Both the position numbers and the translations under genes were made by a program. A stretch of 64,000 nt of DNA from Nymphaea colorata. Taxonomy: Eukaryota; Streptophyta; Magnoliopsida; Nymphaeales; Nymphaeaceae. Each line of letters opens with the position of its first letter. The first letter of the stretch is position 1. Shown piece after piece: positions 40,272-53,400 of the stretch. Below the pieces are notes generated by a model. That model was not told where the DNA came from and did not search any database. It worked only from the letters and a program-made list of their open reading frames with translations. The DNA is taken from assembly GCF_008831285.2 (NCBI RefSeq), contig NC_045142.1:4283501-4347500 (forward strand), in the 5' to 3' direction.

Positions 40272-42190
40272 CAACTAGTTTCCATGCACGCCAGTTTCCA
40301 TGAGAAAACTGCAGGAGGTTTCCTTTATTTCCTCACATCTCTTTCCTCTAAGCTAGCTATTGAAGGCTTCGCGATGAGTCCACTACTTAAGGCTTGTCAA
40401 TCGGACTGGGTGGGGTATCATCAAGTCGCCGTAGATGAGTTTAAATTTGGACGGGAGAGATCTAGAGCCAAATGCCACTGAATTCCCTATGATGAGGTTC
40501 AGATAGTCATTGGGATCCAACATATTTCAAATATTATGGATGAAAACTACATTTTAATATAACACTTCAAAAGTTTAGTATTGCATTGAAGGCAGTGAGA
40601 TATTTTAAGAGCTTCTACATGAGATTATTAATTAGTTAGTTGCCTTGATTTCTACTTTGCTTTAGGGCTGAAACCAGAACTATTAATGACCAGGTTGGGA
40701 TCTACGGGATCAGGGGCTCAAGTTCAATGGGAAAGCAGGTTGGTTTATTATGTTGGCATCAGAGCTCGTTCAATACTCAGACCTGCAGTCTCATACTCGT
40801 TCAATACTCAGACCTGCAGTCTCATATGCATACACGTGTGCCTTAAGGAAATGGGTTGTAACTCTCTAAAAGTTTAATTTTGTATTGAAGATTATAAAAG
40901 ATCTTCAAAGACCTAAGTCCCTTGTGGGCTAGATTGTTACACCTAATCCCTCTCATCATCAGATTGACAACCAAAGGTTCTCCTTTCCTTAAAAAGACAT
41001 GAATAAAGAAAAAAATCTTTGGCCAAAGCCTTCAAGTGGCATAGCCAATTGATTGTAATACCACAAATTCAAATTCAAAGTAAGCTTCTCCTAAACTGGT
41101 GATGAGCAATGAATGAAATCTCTCATTTACTTAGATTTCAGAGAGGAGTGTATCAATCCATTCACGGAAATCAATTTTAGTTTTGGACCATTGGGACCTC
41201 AGGGTAAGTTGTCATGAACTTGACTTGGCCAACGAATTCATTATGTGAAATACCAAACCAGCTTACCAGCTCTGGTTTTTTGCATTACTTATCCACTTGT
41301 CACTCTCAATTTTTAATGTGTTTAGAGGAAAAAACAAGAACCTAAAAGTGACGCCACAAGGGCTCTATACCATGTTCGAGGAAACTGCAAATTCATGAAT
41401 AGTGCTGGGGTGATATATGCATGGAAATACATAGGTACGGTCGCTGTCGTGGCAGTGCAAAGCTTCTCGCCCCCTGCCCTCCTGACTATTATTTCTTGCA
41501 CGTCTGTGAATCTTTTTATAATATTGTCACTTCCCTTTTGCCTTTCATAGATGCTGTTTCTATGATCGTGATGCGGTTGCTTCGCTTATGATTGTCTACA
41601 CTCAAGACAAATTCTGCGTCAGTCAAAAACGATCTGCAAATTATGCACAACCTACTTCTAAAGAGATACCATGAAAATCTTTTTCATTTTATGAGTCTCA
41701 TATGTTCTTTACTGTTTAATCTCATAAAACTCCAACTCAACTAGCGTTCACAGGCTACTGATTATTAAAGTTGGATCAACCATAATTTATGACATGTGGA
41801 CAAGGTTAACTCGATGGTTCGAGATTGCCCAAGTCGACATCAACGCTATAAACTGAAATTTATATGGAATTGATATCTGAGACTTTCCAGCAACCAGCAA
41901 GAACCTACCACCCATCTCATTTGCACCCAATAGCATCAGCATCCCTTCTACAATTACGATCCATCTCTAATATATGAAAGAGAGAGAGAGAAAGAGCCAG
42001 GATATAACAATAGTAATGTGGAAAGTGTAAATAGTCAAAGAGTAGAAAGCTGTAGCAAGCTTCCCCAATCCCATGTCATTTATTGTAACAATTGCTGAGA
42101 CGTCAAAGAGAACGCTTCTAGTTGGACGGTCCAAATTAATGTACAGTCCATCCGAGAAGACCAGACCGTCCACCAGATGTTGAACTCATG
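40272..42190. other. Non-coding DNA between the two duplicate copies
   Basis: No gene. At 40765-40826 a 31-bp phrase (ctcgttcaatactcag...) is repeated twice in tandem. The word ttggcatcagagc near 40753 resembles a methionine-tRNA primer-binding site of LTR retrotransposons, but no LTR boundary precedes it. Confidence 0.5.
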
Positions 42191-42726
42191 CTCATTAAGG
42201 CCAAACTAATAAAACACAAAGAGAACACTTGAGAGCATCAGATTTCTGATGATCTGATTCTGCATGACAGTGTTGATGTCCTGGAATATCCAACAATGCC
42301 CATAGTTTATCAGACTAAGGATTTCAGTTCAGACATAAAACCCGCACTTACATCTACAATTATCTGTTTCACATACACGAAAGATCAATTCAAATTAAGA
42401 TCTTGAAGGGATCGACTCTTTCCAATCATAAACCGTAGGGGCCATTTGGCATTAGGATTACTGTGTCAGCATTCCATGAATCTGCCTTGAAATTCATGGA
42501 TACCCCACTTTCCATGAGTGTACCTCAATTTTGAGGCAGATTCATGAAACACTCATAATGTGCCCTTAATGTCAAAGACACTGTTAGGAATTTATATCAG
42601 AAGAATCAAGTCAAGTAAACATATATAAGCTCATATAATATATAAAGTGTAGTATGGAATGCAGTATGTTTCAACAAACATATAACTTTGTCTAATTGGT
42701 TAGGGTTCATGGCATGTAAGAAACAG
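42191..42726. repeat. Direct duplication, copy 2 (about 536 bp)
   Basis: Near-identical to 39745-40271; differs by scattered substitutions and a short insertion (ccttaatgt near 42563). Identity stops abruptly after aagaaacag, where a coding-like minus-strand stretch begins. Confidence 0.9.
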
Positions 42727-45700
42727 GCTGTTCTTTTTGGAACCACATTGTGCTTAGATTTAAGGTTAAGCCTCGTAGGCTTCCATCAGCTGGCTTTGTT
42801 TCAATCGAGCAACTTGGATTATTTGGTAATTCATTCAACTCATTTTTAAATCTCACTGGAGTAAGAACCCCATGAGGTGAAACGAACAACTCTTCATTTT
42901 CTAAATTTCTCTTTAGTAGAATGGTAAACTGGGGCTAAGGCTCCTACTAGAATGTGCCATGAGTTGAGTGCGCCTCAGGGGTCTAAGTCTGGGATCCTTT
43001 CAACTTGAAGGCCTTAAGTCATCCACCTAGCTACTTGGTACTGGTTGGCTCTGAATAATCATGAGGGGAGGATGAATTAGGTCTTGTTCTGCAAGAGGTT
43101 CCATTTTCAGTTTTAACAAAGGACTGTTGTTCTGCACACAGAAGAGCGAAAAAACAGGAGACAGAGATCCTTCTTTTGACAATGCAATAAGATAGTTGCT
43201 GAAATCAATTCATTCTGCATCTTCAGAAAGAGAGAGAGAGAGAGAGGGAAGAGTGAGATAATCGAAATTACTTGAACCTGCATGGAGCTATGAGGTTTCT
43301 GTCCTATAAATATAACAGATGCTTATAATTGCTATTTTTACCACTGGTATGCCATTTGTGAAGCTTTGTTAGTCATTAGATGTCAATGTCTGCCAAGAAG
43401 ATGCTGATGCACTTGATCATAGCACATGTTTGCTTATGACCTTCAAGTTTAGTTGGTCCACAGTTCAGTTTCTAGTTGCATGTTTCAGCATAGTCAGATA
43501 GGATCTACCTAATCCAGCTTGCCAATTCTCAGTGAAAAGTACAACAAATTTCAGCCAAAGATCAGATTTGCTTAGAATCCTTTAACACCTCTCTAATAAT
43601 GAGAACTTGAGGGTGTAATGATCAGAACCGAAGGATATGCTGATTCACCTTATAACATGATCTGGCCTAACTTTGGTTGTACAGCTGCAGTTTATGGCCT
43701 AAACGCTGCATTGGCAATAGTTCTTGGCCAAAATCTGTTGCGAATTCTGCGATCATGTTTACCTAATCAACCCGCTGCTTATGAACATCCCTATGCAGCA
43801 TGAGAAGCAAGCTAGATCCCTTTGTAGCTGATCCCATCCTCTAGTCTTCTCAGCTTGAAAACCCACAGTTATGCATTGATTTGAAGACAGAGCATGAAAG
43901 AGTGTTCAAATAACAATATGCTTACCTGCTCACACCATTCACTGCAAACAATGAAAGGCTGCAACTTGTTAGAATTAAAAGTCAAGGCTTTTTGTTAAAA
44001 CAAAAGAAATGAATTGAGATCAATTTGTACTAAATAGACCAACATGAATACATTTACGTGTTGTGATTTCATCAAAACATTGTACCATCCTTCAGCTTTT
44101 GGAAGGAGATGTGCTCCTTAAGCATAATTAAAGGATCATCAGTTCAACTCAGTAACTCCATTTTCTTGTTATATTCAGATCTATGCCTCCCAACTTCAAT
44201 ACACTGTTTTGTCTAGAAACTGTAGGCAAGTGTGGACACCCAGGAAATGAACAATGTTAAATAGGTATTTGAACTCAAAGATTTCAGCACTATGGGTGAA
44301 GCCTATGCTTACAAACAGATCATATATGGACACTTCCACATTTTCACTTCACTTTATTGTAACTCACAAAAACTATCTTGCAGTATCATATCATGACAGA
44401 AAGGACAAGGTTGCCACCATTGTCTCTTGCAGATGATGAGATAGTCTCATAAGAAATGGAGTAACATGAATGAGATTCAATTGGACAAACGGATTTATTT
44501 GGCTTTGTTTAGCATCTATTTTCCGCTTGAGATAATAAATACCATGTTTAGAAGTTGTTTATTATGAAGTCCATGCTTTTTCAAATGTCACCTTAATCCA
44601 TACAGCATTCATGACTTCATGGTGACCATTAGTCCTTTTACTTGTATAACGAACTGGAATCTGATAAATTGTTTGGCCGGATTTTAGGCTTATTATAAAA
44701 ATCACAGGAAGCAAGAGGTACATTTTCCCATCAATGAATCCATTGCTTGCTTACTGCTCCTTTCACAGTAGGGAGATAATGCATACATGCTCTGTTGCTC
44801 AGGTATTTATTAAGGAAGTAGTAATACAGTAGCTATACTGACAGTCTACGGAGTCTGACGAAAATCCGGCAACTTAATCGACAAAATGACCGGATTAACA
44901 CCAGAGAAGTGGAATAACTCTTTAGATAATCATCTGAGTAATTTAAATGCAACAGGAATGGAATAGAATCACATTCTTGGCAGCCCAGCGGGTGTAAACC
45001 ATCTTTGATTTTACAATTTCGTTTTGAATAGATTACATCTATGGGATAGGTAAGTGATAACCTCCCACAAGCTGAACCCACCCTTACCTCTAGGGTCCAT
45101 GGTTGCTTCGGAGCTTCATAATGAAACACTGCACCAACAACTTGGTGCTACACACGAGAATAGCACTCATGAGAATTGAACTGAGATAGTCCCAACTGCA
45201 CACCCGACGAACTAACTACACTACACATAACATAATATTTCAGGAGGCATTTGATTAGTTCATATTTAACATCCATTTGATCTGATGTGGTATGCATGTG
45301 TTGATGTGGTAAAAAAATTCAGGGCAAAATCCATAATTCATCAAATTAAGAATTTTAGATTAGACTTAAAAATCCCACTTCAAATATTTAGTTTCTTTTC
45401 TTGCTTTGAAAAAAAGGTCTGATTTAAGATCAAGGGGGTTTGATTTAAGATAAGAGAAGATATGATCTCGGATCCCAGATCCTGAAGATCCAAGTTTCAA
45501 ATACCAGACATGGGATCACATGTCAGTTCCGATAACCTCCATAAATAGGGTTGGTAGACCGGATCAGTGTTCATGGTAGAAAATGGTTTTGAGGTTTTTA
45601 GTTTGAAAACCTAAGTGTTTAAACACATGATAAAACCTTGCCGGGGCAGTTGGGATTTAGTGAAGACCTAGAATACTACTATCTATAAGCAGGGGGGGTT

Positions 45701-47100
45701 TTATATGTAAAAAATCAAATATTTTTAGTTTGGCCCGACCCATCGCTTCTCTTGGCCATACCGTCGCTCCTCTTGGCCCGACCCGCGGATGGTTTGGCCT
45801 GCCCCTGAAAAAAATCCTAGCTCCGCCCCTGTCTATAAGTAAGTTCCTGTTGGGCAAGAAAGTTGTAAACATATCTCATCAAATTTGATTAAATAAATTC
45901 AATCTAATTCTTACTTTTCTGGGATAAAAACATAGAGATTTTCATGGGCATCGTTTTTAGAATCATATAACGTCATGTCCATGTGCTGGACCAGTTATCA
46001 AATAATGAATTGGGCAAACTTGGATGAAACAACCACATAAATCATATCCCATATCATCAAAGTTGATCAAATAGAAGTGGAACACATCGAGGTCTGATGG
46101 GAACTCAAGTAATAAGACTCGAACTCACACACAAGTTCCACTCGTCCTTGTAAATTTGAGCTTCAACTTTATGGGTTATATTTGCATGTAGATTCAAGAA
46201 CAAGGTTTGGATTTGAAGAAAATGCAAAAGCGTTTTATTCGAAATTTTTGAAAAAAACGTGTATAACATATGAAAAACAAGTCAGCCGTATAAAACGTAA
46301 AAAAAACGTGTTTAAAAAAAACGCCAACAAATAAAAAACAGGTATAATACGGGCATAAAACATGTTTTTTTAAGAAATGCTAAAAAATATAAAACGAGTA
46401 TAATATATGCGTTTTTTAATATTTTTTTCATATTTTTATTAATTTTTATTTTTTTTATAATTTTCAGGATTTATTAAATGTTTTAAATGTTTTAAAAATT
46501 CATCAAAATATTTTAGAGATATACTTTGTCATACTCGAAAAATTCTTTACTTATAATACCCGTACACAAATTTTTTTTTTATGAAAATGGTTGGTTGTTT
46601 GCGGTGAAGAAATCTCTTTTTTACGGGCATATTTTTAGTAATAATTCAAAAAAAAAAAAAACATTTACGAATTTACAGCTAAAGCTTAAATATATATATT
46701 TTCATGCATTCTTCAACGTCTTTATTGTACTCGACAGTTCTAATATTTGTACTTCTACGTAAGAAACTCTACTTTTTACTTCAATTGTTGTTTGCAATTT
46801 AAGTAATTATGAACTCAAAAAACGAGTTCAAAAAATTACTCACATTCTTTCTTGACAAATTGTTCATTTCCTCTTTCCTAGGAACATTCATATTATTTAT
46901 TGAAAAAATAAAAAGCAAATTCATCAAGTTAACTTTAGGGATATTCATATTATTTATTGGAAAAAATAAAAAGTAAATTCATCAAGTTAAATTTAGACCT
47001 AAGGATACAAAAAACATAGAAAGGGTACCAAGTTGAAAAGCTTATACCCAAAGGTCATTCGTTACGAAAAAACCAAATCCAAACACTTAAAACAAAAAGT
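42727..47100. other. Gene desert, part 4
   Basis: No complete gene. A coding-like minus-strand fragment lies at 42727-42907. A GA run lies at about 43227-43247. At about 45241-45520 are words of the type seen in hAT-like MITEs (gcatttgatt, ggatcccagatcc). At 46200-46480 are repeated AAAACGTG-like words in A-rich sequence, and at 46883-46999 a 57-bp phrase is repeated twice in tandem. Confidence 0.55.
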
Positions 47101-47162
47101 GAGGACGAGATTGTCAATTTCCCTAGAAGGCGGTGCTGAATTTGAAAAAATCCCTATTTTGC

Positions 47163-47169
47163 TATAAAT
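47163..47169 (+). promoter_or_regulatory. TATA box of the SF3b3 gene
   Basis: TATAAAT in the context GCTATAAATCG, 237 bp before the ATG. A start site near 47195 would give a leader of about 210 nt that contains the telo-box and a GAA repeat (about 47359-47388). Confidence 0.5.
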
Positions 47170-47286
47170 CGGATGCTGGTTTGAACCCGATCCATTTCCA
47201 TATCCCGATTCTTAGGGCATCTTCCTCATTCCTCTCTCCCTCTCTTCTCTGAAACTCCAGTCCCTCCATTTTCCCTCCTTTTCTTG

Positions 47287-47303
47287 AAACCCTAAACCCT
47301 AAA
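47287..47303 (+). promoter_or_regulatory. Telo-box (AAACCCTAAACCCTAAA)
   Basis: A double plant telomere-type motif just upstream of the start codon. Telo-boxes are typical of promoters and leaders of plant housekeeping genes such as those for translation and RNA processing, in keeping with the gene downstream. Confidence 0.75.
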
Positions 47304-47405
47304 AAAAATCCACTTCGGATCTCCCCAGGAAGACGAAAGGAGGGAAGCACCACTAAGGAAGAAGAAGAAGAAGAAGAAGAAGAAGAGAAGGAGGGAGGAG
47401 CGGAG

Positions 47406-50400
47406 ATGTATCTCTACAGCCTGACGCTGCAGAGGGCGACGGGCGTTGTCTGCGCGACGCACGGCAGCTTCGTCGGTGGGAAGACGCAGGAAATCGTGGT
47501 GGCGAGGGGAAAGGTCCTCGACCTCCTTCGCCCTGATGATACCGGAAAGCTCCAGACCATCCTCTCTGTCGAGGTCTTTGGCGCCGTTCGCTCCCTCGCA
47601 CAGTTTCGCCTCACCGGGTCCCAGAAGGACTACGTTGTTGTTGGCTCGGATTCCGGCCGCATCGTCATTCTCGAGTATAACAAGGAAAGGAACGCCTTCG
47701 ACAAGGTCCACCAGGAGACCTTCGGAAAGTCCGGCTGCCGGCGCATCGTCCCCGGCCAGTTCCTCGCCGTCGATCCCAAAGGGCGTGCCGTCATGATCGG
47801 CGCCTGCGAGAAGCAGAAGCTTGTCTACGTTCTCAACCGTGATACTGCCGCCCGCCTCACCATCTCCTCCCCTCTTGAGGCCCACAAGTCTCACACGCTC
47901 GTCTACTCGATCGCCGCCGTCGATTGTGGCTTCGATAATCCGGTTTTCGCCGCGATTGAGCTCGATTACTCCGAGGCGGATCAGGATCCGTCCGGTCAGG
48001 CTGCCAACGACGCCCAGAAGCACCTCACTTTCTACGAGCTCGACCTCGGCTTGAACCACGTCTCCCGGAAGTGGTCTGAGCCCATCGACAATGGCGCCAA
48101 TTTGCTTGTCACTGTCCCCGGAGGCGGCGAGGGCCCCGGTGGAATACTCGTTTGTGCGGAGAACTTCGTTATCTACAAGAACCAGGGACACCCGGACGTT
48201 CGTGCGGTTATTCCCCGGCGGGCAGATCTCCCGGCCGAGCGCGGTGTCCTGGTTGTTTCCGTGGCCACCCACAGGCAGAAGACCATCTTCTTCTTCCTAC
48301 TACAGACCGAGTATGGGGACATCTTCAAGGTTACCCTGGTGCACCAGAACGACCAGGTGAGCGAGCTCAAGATTAAGTATTTCGACACAATCCCGGTGAC
48401 GACGTCGATGTGCCTGCTGCGCTCTGGGTTCCTTTTCGCGGCCTCCGAGTTTGGTAACCATGCTCTCTATCAATTTAAGGCAATTGGGGAGGACCCTGAT
48501 GTGGAGTCGTCGTCAGCTACGCTTATGGAGACAGAAGAAGGGTTCCAGCCCGTGTTCTTCCAGCCGAGGGGCCTTAAGAACCTGGGGCAGATCGACCAGG
48601 TGGAGAGCTTGATGCCCATCATGGATATGAAAGTCATCAATCTGTTTGAAGAGGAGACGCCTCAAATTTTTGCACTCTGTGGTCGGGGGCCTCGCTCTTC
48701 GATGCGAATTCTCCGACCTGGACTTGCTATCAGTGAGATGGCTGTTTCACAGTTGCCTGGTGTTCCCAGTGCCGTGTGGACAGTGAAGAAGAATGTGAAC
48801 GATGAGTTTGATGCCTACATTGTGGTCTCCTTCGCAAATGCTACTCTGGTTCTTTCTATTGGAGAGACTGTGGAGGAAGTTAGCGACAGCGGGTTTCTAG
48901 ATACGACACCTTCTTTGGCGGTCTCGTTGCTGGGAGATGATTCTCTTATGCAGGTTCATCCGAATGGAATCAGGCATATCAGGGAGGACGGGAGGATTAA
49001 CGAGTGGAAGACTCCAGGAAAAAAAACAATTGTGAAGGTTGGATCGAACCGGTTGCAGGTGGTAATCGCACTGAGTGGTGGGGAACTCATATATTTCGAG
49101 ATGGATCTCACTGGTCAGTTGATGGAGGTCGAGAAGCACGAAATGTCAGGTGATGTTGCTTGCTTGGACATCGCACCAGTACCGGAAGGGAGGCAGAGGT
49201 CAAGGTTTCTTGCAGTTGGATCGTATGACAACACAATTCGGATTCTTTCACTTGACCCCGATGACTGTATGCAGGTTCTGAGTGTTCAGAGCGTTTCATC
49301 TGCGCCAGAGTCGCTTCTGTTGCTTGAGGTTCAGGCCTCTGTTGGTGGAGAGGATGGTGCTGATCGTCCGGCCAGTGTGTTTCTGAATGCAGGGTTGCAG
49401 AATGGGGTCCTTTTTAGGACAGTGGTTGATATGGTAACTGGGCAATTGTCTGATACAAGATCTCGGTTCTTGGGGTTGCGAGCACCAAAGCTTTTTTCAG
49501 CAATGGTGAGAGGGAGAAGGGCGATGCTCTGCCTTTCAAGTAGGCCGTGGCTGGGATACATTCACCAGGGTCACTTCTTACTGACTCCTCTTTCTTACGA
49601 GACTCTTGAGTATGCAGCTTCCTTTTCATCAGATCAATGTGCTGAGGGTGTGGTGGCTGTGGCTGGAGATGCATTGAGAGTGTTCACTATTGAGAGGTTG
49701 GGGGAGACATTCAACGAGACGGCAATTCCTTTGAGATATACACCAAGGAAATTTGTTCTTCATCCAAAAAAGAAACTCTTGGTGATGATTGAGAGCGACC
49801 AGGGAGCTTTTGCTGCTGAGGAGCGGGAAGCTGCTCGCAAAGAATGCTTGGAGGCAATGGGAGAGGGTAATGGAAATGCTAACACTGAGCAAATGGAGAA
49901 TGGTGACGATGAGGAAAAGGAGGATCCTCTTCCTGATGAGCAGTATGGTTATCCTAAAGCAGAGTCAGGTAAGTGGGCATCATGCATCAGGGTTCTCGAG
50001 CCAAAGAGTGGCAATACAACCTGTCTGTTGGAGCTCCAGGATAATGAAGCTGCATTTAGCGTTTGTACTGTGAATTTTCATGATAAGGAATACGGCACGC
50101 TATTGGCTGTTGGGACAGCGAAAGGTTTGCAGTTTTGTCCCAAAAAGAATTTTATGGCAGGATTCATTCACATTTATAGGTTCTTGGACGATGGAAAATC
50201 ACTTGAACTGTTACATAAGACGCCTGTGGATGGAATTCCTCTTGCCTTGTGCCAGTTTCAAGGTCGTTTACTAGCTGGTATTGGGCCTGTGCTCAGAGTC
50301 TATGACTTGGGAAAGAGGAAGCTGCTAAGGAAGTGTGAGAATAAGCTATTCCCTAATACAATTATCTCAATTAACACATACAGAGATCGGATTTATGTTG

Positions 50401-53400
50401 GTGACATCCAAGAGGTATGGCTACTGTTCAACATAGCATTTTCTTAGATGATATTCTTCCAGAGGTTGTGCTTTGAAGTGCATAATAATTATTATTGTCC
50501 GTAAAGAAGTTTTTCAGCTGGCATCCTCTTGTTCCTATTTGCATTATAAACTTGAGACATACAACTTAGCCTTACTGCTGATGTACTTTTAGTAAGTAGG
50601 CCATTAAAGGAGGAACTTGTTGCTTAATTTATAAATCTTCTAGTTCTAGATGCTTATGTTCTTATTTACATTATAAACTTGAGATGTACGACTTCTGGCC
50701 TTACTGCTGATGTAGTTTTTAGTAACTAGGCTATCAAACAAGGAACTTTTTTCTTAATTTATGGACATTCTAGATGCTTATTTATCTTAGATCCTTGATA
50801 TGAACAGTCTGTGCTGATGTAGCTTTCATTACAGGTATTTAGTTGCCATATGATATGAGACTTAGTTACCTAGTAGATAGTAGATAGATTTACATAATAA
50901 ACTGTTGGGCTTTGTCACTATATTCTACAACTTTGAAAATAATATTTTTGCAACAAGGATGTATTGTACTCTGTTCTTTAGATGGGTTGTGGATTGGAGT
51001 AAAGGACTTCTGAGGATTAAACAGGCAGGACTAGGCTTGTGGAGCTTTAAGAGTGAAAAGTAGTTTTTCCCTTGTGCTTACGTTATGTGAAACATAGTGG
51101 CGAATCCAGAGTTTGGACCTACTTGGATAGGTCTTAAACAAGAGTCAACATATAATATATCATTGTAGATGGTTGCTCTTTATTTGACAAAGGTTTTGAC
51201 TTTTGAGGAAGCTATTCTCCGTTTCCCTTCAAAGTTATCCTATATACTAGAGTTGGCTGACAAGGGTAGGCCACTTACTGACCTTTTGGTTAGAGTTTAT
51301 TATGAGCCAGCTCTTTACTTGGCATCAAGCACCTCTTATGTCGTCGGACATTGTGCATGACTTTTTCTAATGGAAAACTTCAAACTGATGTCGAGCGTCT
51401 TGTTGGTTTAACTGGTTGGACACCTCTAGAATCCTAAGTAGGCCAAATCACCAAAAGGAAGGAGACAAGAATTTCACTGTTGATGAAAGAGTCGTGCTGA
51501 ACTATTTGGTGCAAGCTGTAATATATTGTCTACTGGAATTTGTTGTGAAGTAGCCAAATTTTAGAATATTTGTGTTAGCCAGACCCTAGTCACTTCAATG
51601 AACTTTGATTCATAAGCATGATGAATAACTGTTCGATTGAGCTTACAAGGGGCCTTCTTCCTTTTTATACAAATATAACATTAATAGACTAAAATTGACT
51701 ATGAGATTTATAATCTATTTTTACTTAACATTCATCTAGTGCAAGCATGTTATGAAAGGTAATCAGCCCTTGTTTAGTTGCAGTATCCAGTATTCTGTAG
51801 CTGGTGCTCAAACATAAGAAAGGCAGAAATATATCTCAGTGCTGTTCAAGCCTCTTGCAGTTCAAGCCTTCATTAGTTGAAAAGGCCTCAGCTTCTCATC
51901 TTGCCTTCTCTTTGTTCAAGATTCTTCCATTTATGTCAACTTATCCTCTAAACCTGGGGGCATTATGAATGATCGAGAGTCACGTAGCAGTTCTCATTAG
52001 TTAACCTATGTGGGGCTTCTCTTGTTCAAGTCTAGAAGGGAACAATAGGGAACCATGACCATCCGTCCTGCAGATTCTGTCTCTCTACATAAATGGTTTG
52101 GCTGACCATTCTTACCATGCATTTGGTGCTCTTTCATTGTACTTATTCCATTGGTGAATTAAATTGAGAGGAGATTGGGACGTCTATCTCTGCCTGCAGG
52201 TTCTCTCTCTCTCCCCCACCCCTCTCTCTCTCTCTATATATATATATATATTTATATATATAGACAACACAAGTAAATGATCTGGCTGACCAATCCTGTT
52301 ATGCATGAGCATTATTTTATCTATTTGTTTTTCTACAATTTAAAATATCAAGGATCCTTTTTAGTCTGGAAATTGTTAACTTTTCAGAAAACTTGGGATA
52401 TTGAAAGTTAATATCTTGAACTTGAATTTCAATCCTGAGGATTCAGATGTAGCTGAAATTTGAACGTTACTTAATTTTTGAGAGAGGGTTTGCTGTTTGA
52501 TCATCTCATTCTTTCAATGTCTAAATTAAAACTTTATAAGTAGGGATGAAAATGCCAATTTCGGAGTCAAATCTAGGTTTTCCAAGTTCAATTTAAATTG
52601 ACATATTGAGCCTACTTTTGAATTGGTGATGTAAAACATATCGTAGTTCAGCTAACATAATGTGACACTTTCATGTGTTTGGATACTTTCGAGGGCATTA
52701 TTAATTAGGTCCACTTTAAGCTACTGAATGTTCTATATAATTTTACTAGTTGAAACTTGGTGGTTATTTGTGTTGCACTTTGTTCAAATTTAAAAGTAGT
52801 CTTCTCACATAGTTGGATTTACGTGTTTGTAGTGTCTTTCTTTCTAGCTTTCTTTTGTTATGTTTATATATAGAGCATATAATTTTAAAGATTCACAAGG
52901 TAGAGGTTATACGGAAGGGGCCTAGTGCTTTACCTTTTTTCTTTTTGACAACATTGGTTGGAACTGTATCTGCTTTGGTTCTTGAACACGTCCTTCAAAT
53001 CAGCACAATACAAGCATGTGAATTGCCACCTAATGGACCGTGGGAGTGCCATTATATGATATCCTTTTTGGCCTTTTCATATGTTTACGAATCATATGTT
53101 ATGTGTGTAGGCATGTGGTTATGGCAATTTTTTTCTTTGCTTATGCTATACTTGTTGGCTACATGTTGTTGGCTAAGCATATGGAGATTCAGCGATATGG
53201 TTATTGAGCGTGTTTGTTTTTGTTATTGACCACATGAACCTTCAGTCACCCAAACTTTTGCACTTGTTTTGTAAACGTGATATAGCTTTTTTATCATTGA
53301 ACGTTTCAGCATCCTGTTATGGAAGTATGGTTAAACCTGGAATTCTACCTGCAAGTTTAGTCTGACTGATGTTATTTTATTACCTTCTACTGGCATTGTC

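Noticed and set aside
40745-40765. Primer-binding-site-like ttggcatcagagc as evidence of an LTR retrotransposon
   Set aside because: It is not next to the end of either 530-bp repeat, differs from the usual TGGTATCAGAGC, and no polypurine tract or coding region accompanies it.
45130-45235. tRNA-like words (for example a reverse-complement agttcaattctc loop) and similar stretches near 37280-37330 and 16540-16570
   Set aside because: No complete cloverleaf can be drawn; they look like repeat-derived sequence. I found no tRNA, rRNA or CRISPR array.
45657-45872. 71-codon minus-strand frame with gggcggagctagg-like words
   Set aside because: These words belong to a dispersed non-coding repeat also seen near 370 and 4780; no protein family is recognised.
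47292-48272. 326-codon minus-strand frame opposite SF3B3
   Set aside because: Shadow of the GC-rich first exon; the sense protein is unmistakably SF3b3.
52813-53229. 138-codon frame in SF3B3 intron 1
   Set aside because: Hydrophobic low-complexity translation of AT-rich intron; flanking exons splice cleanly around it.
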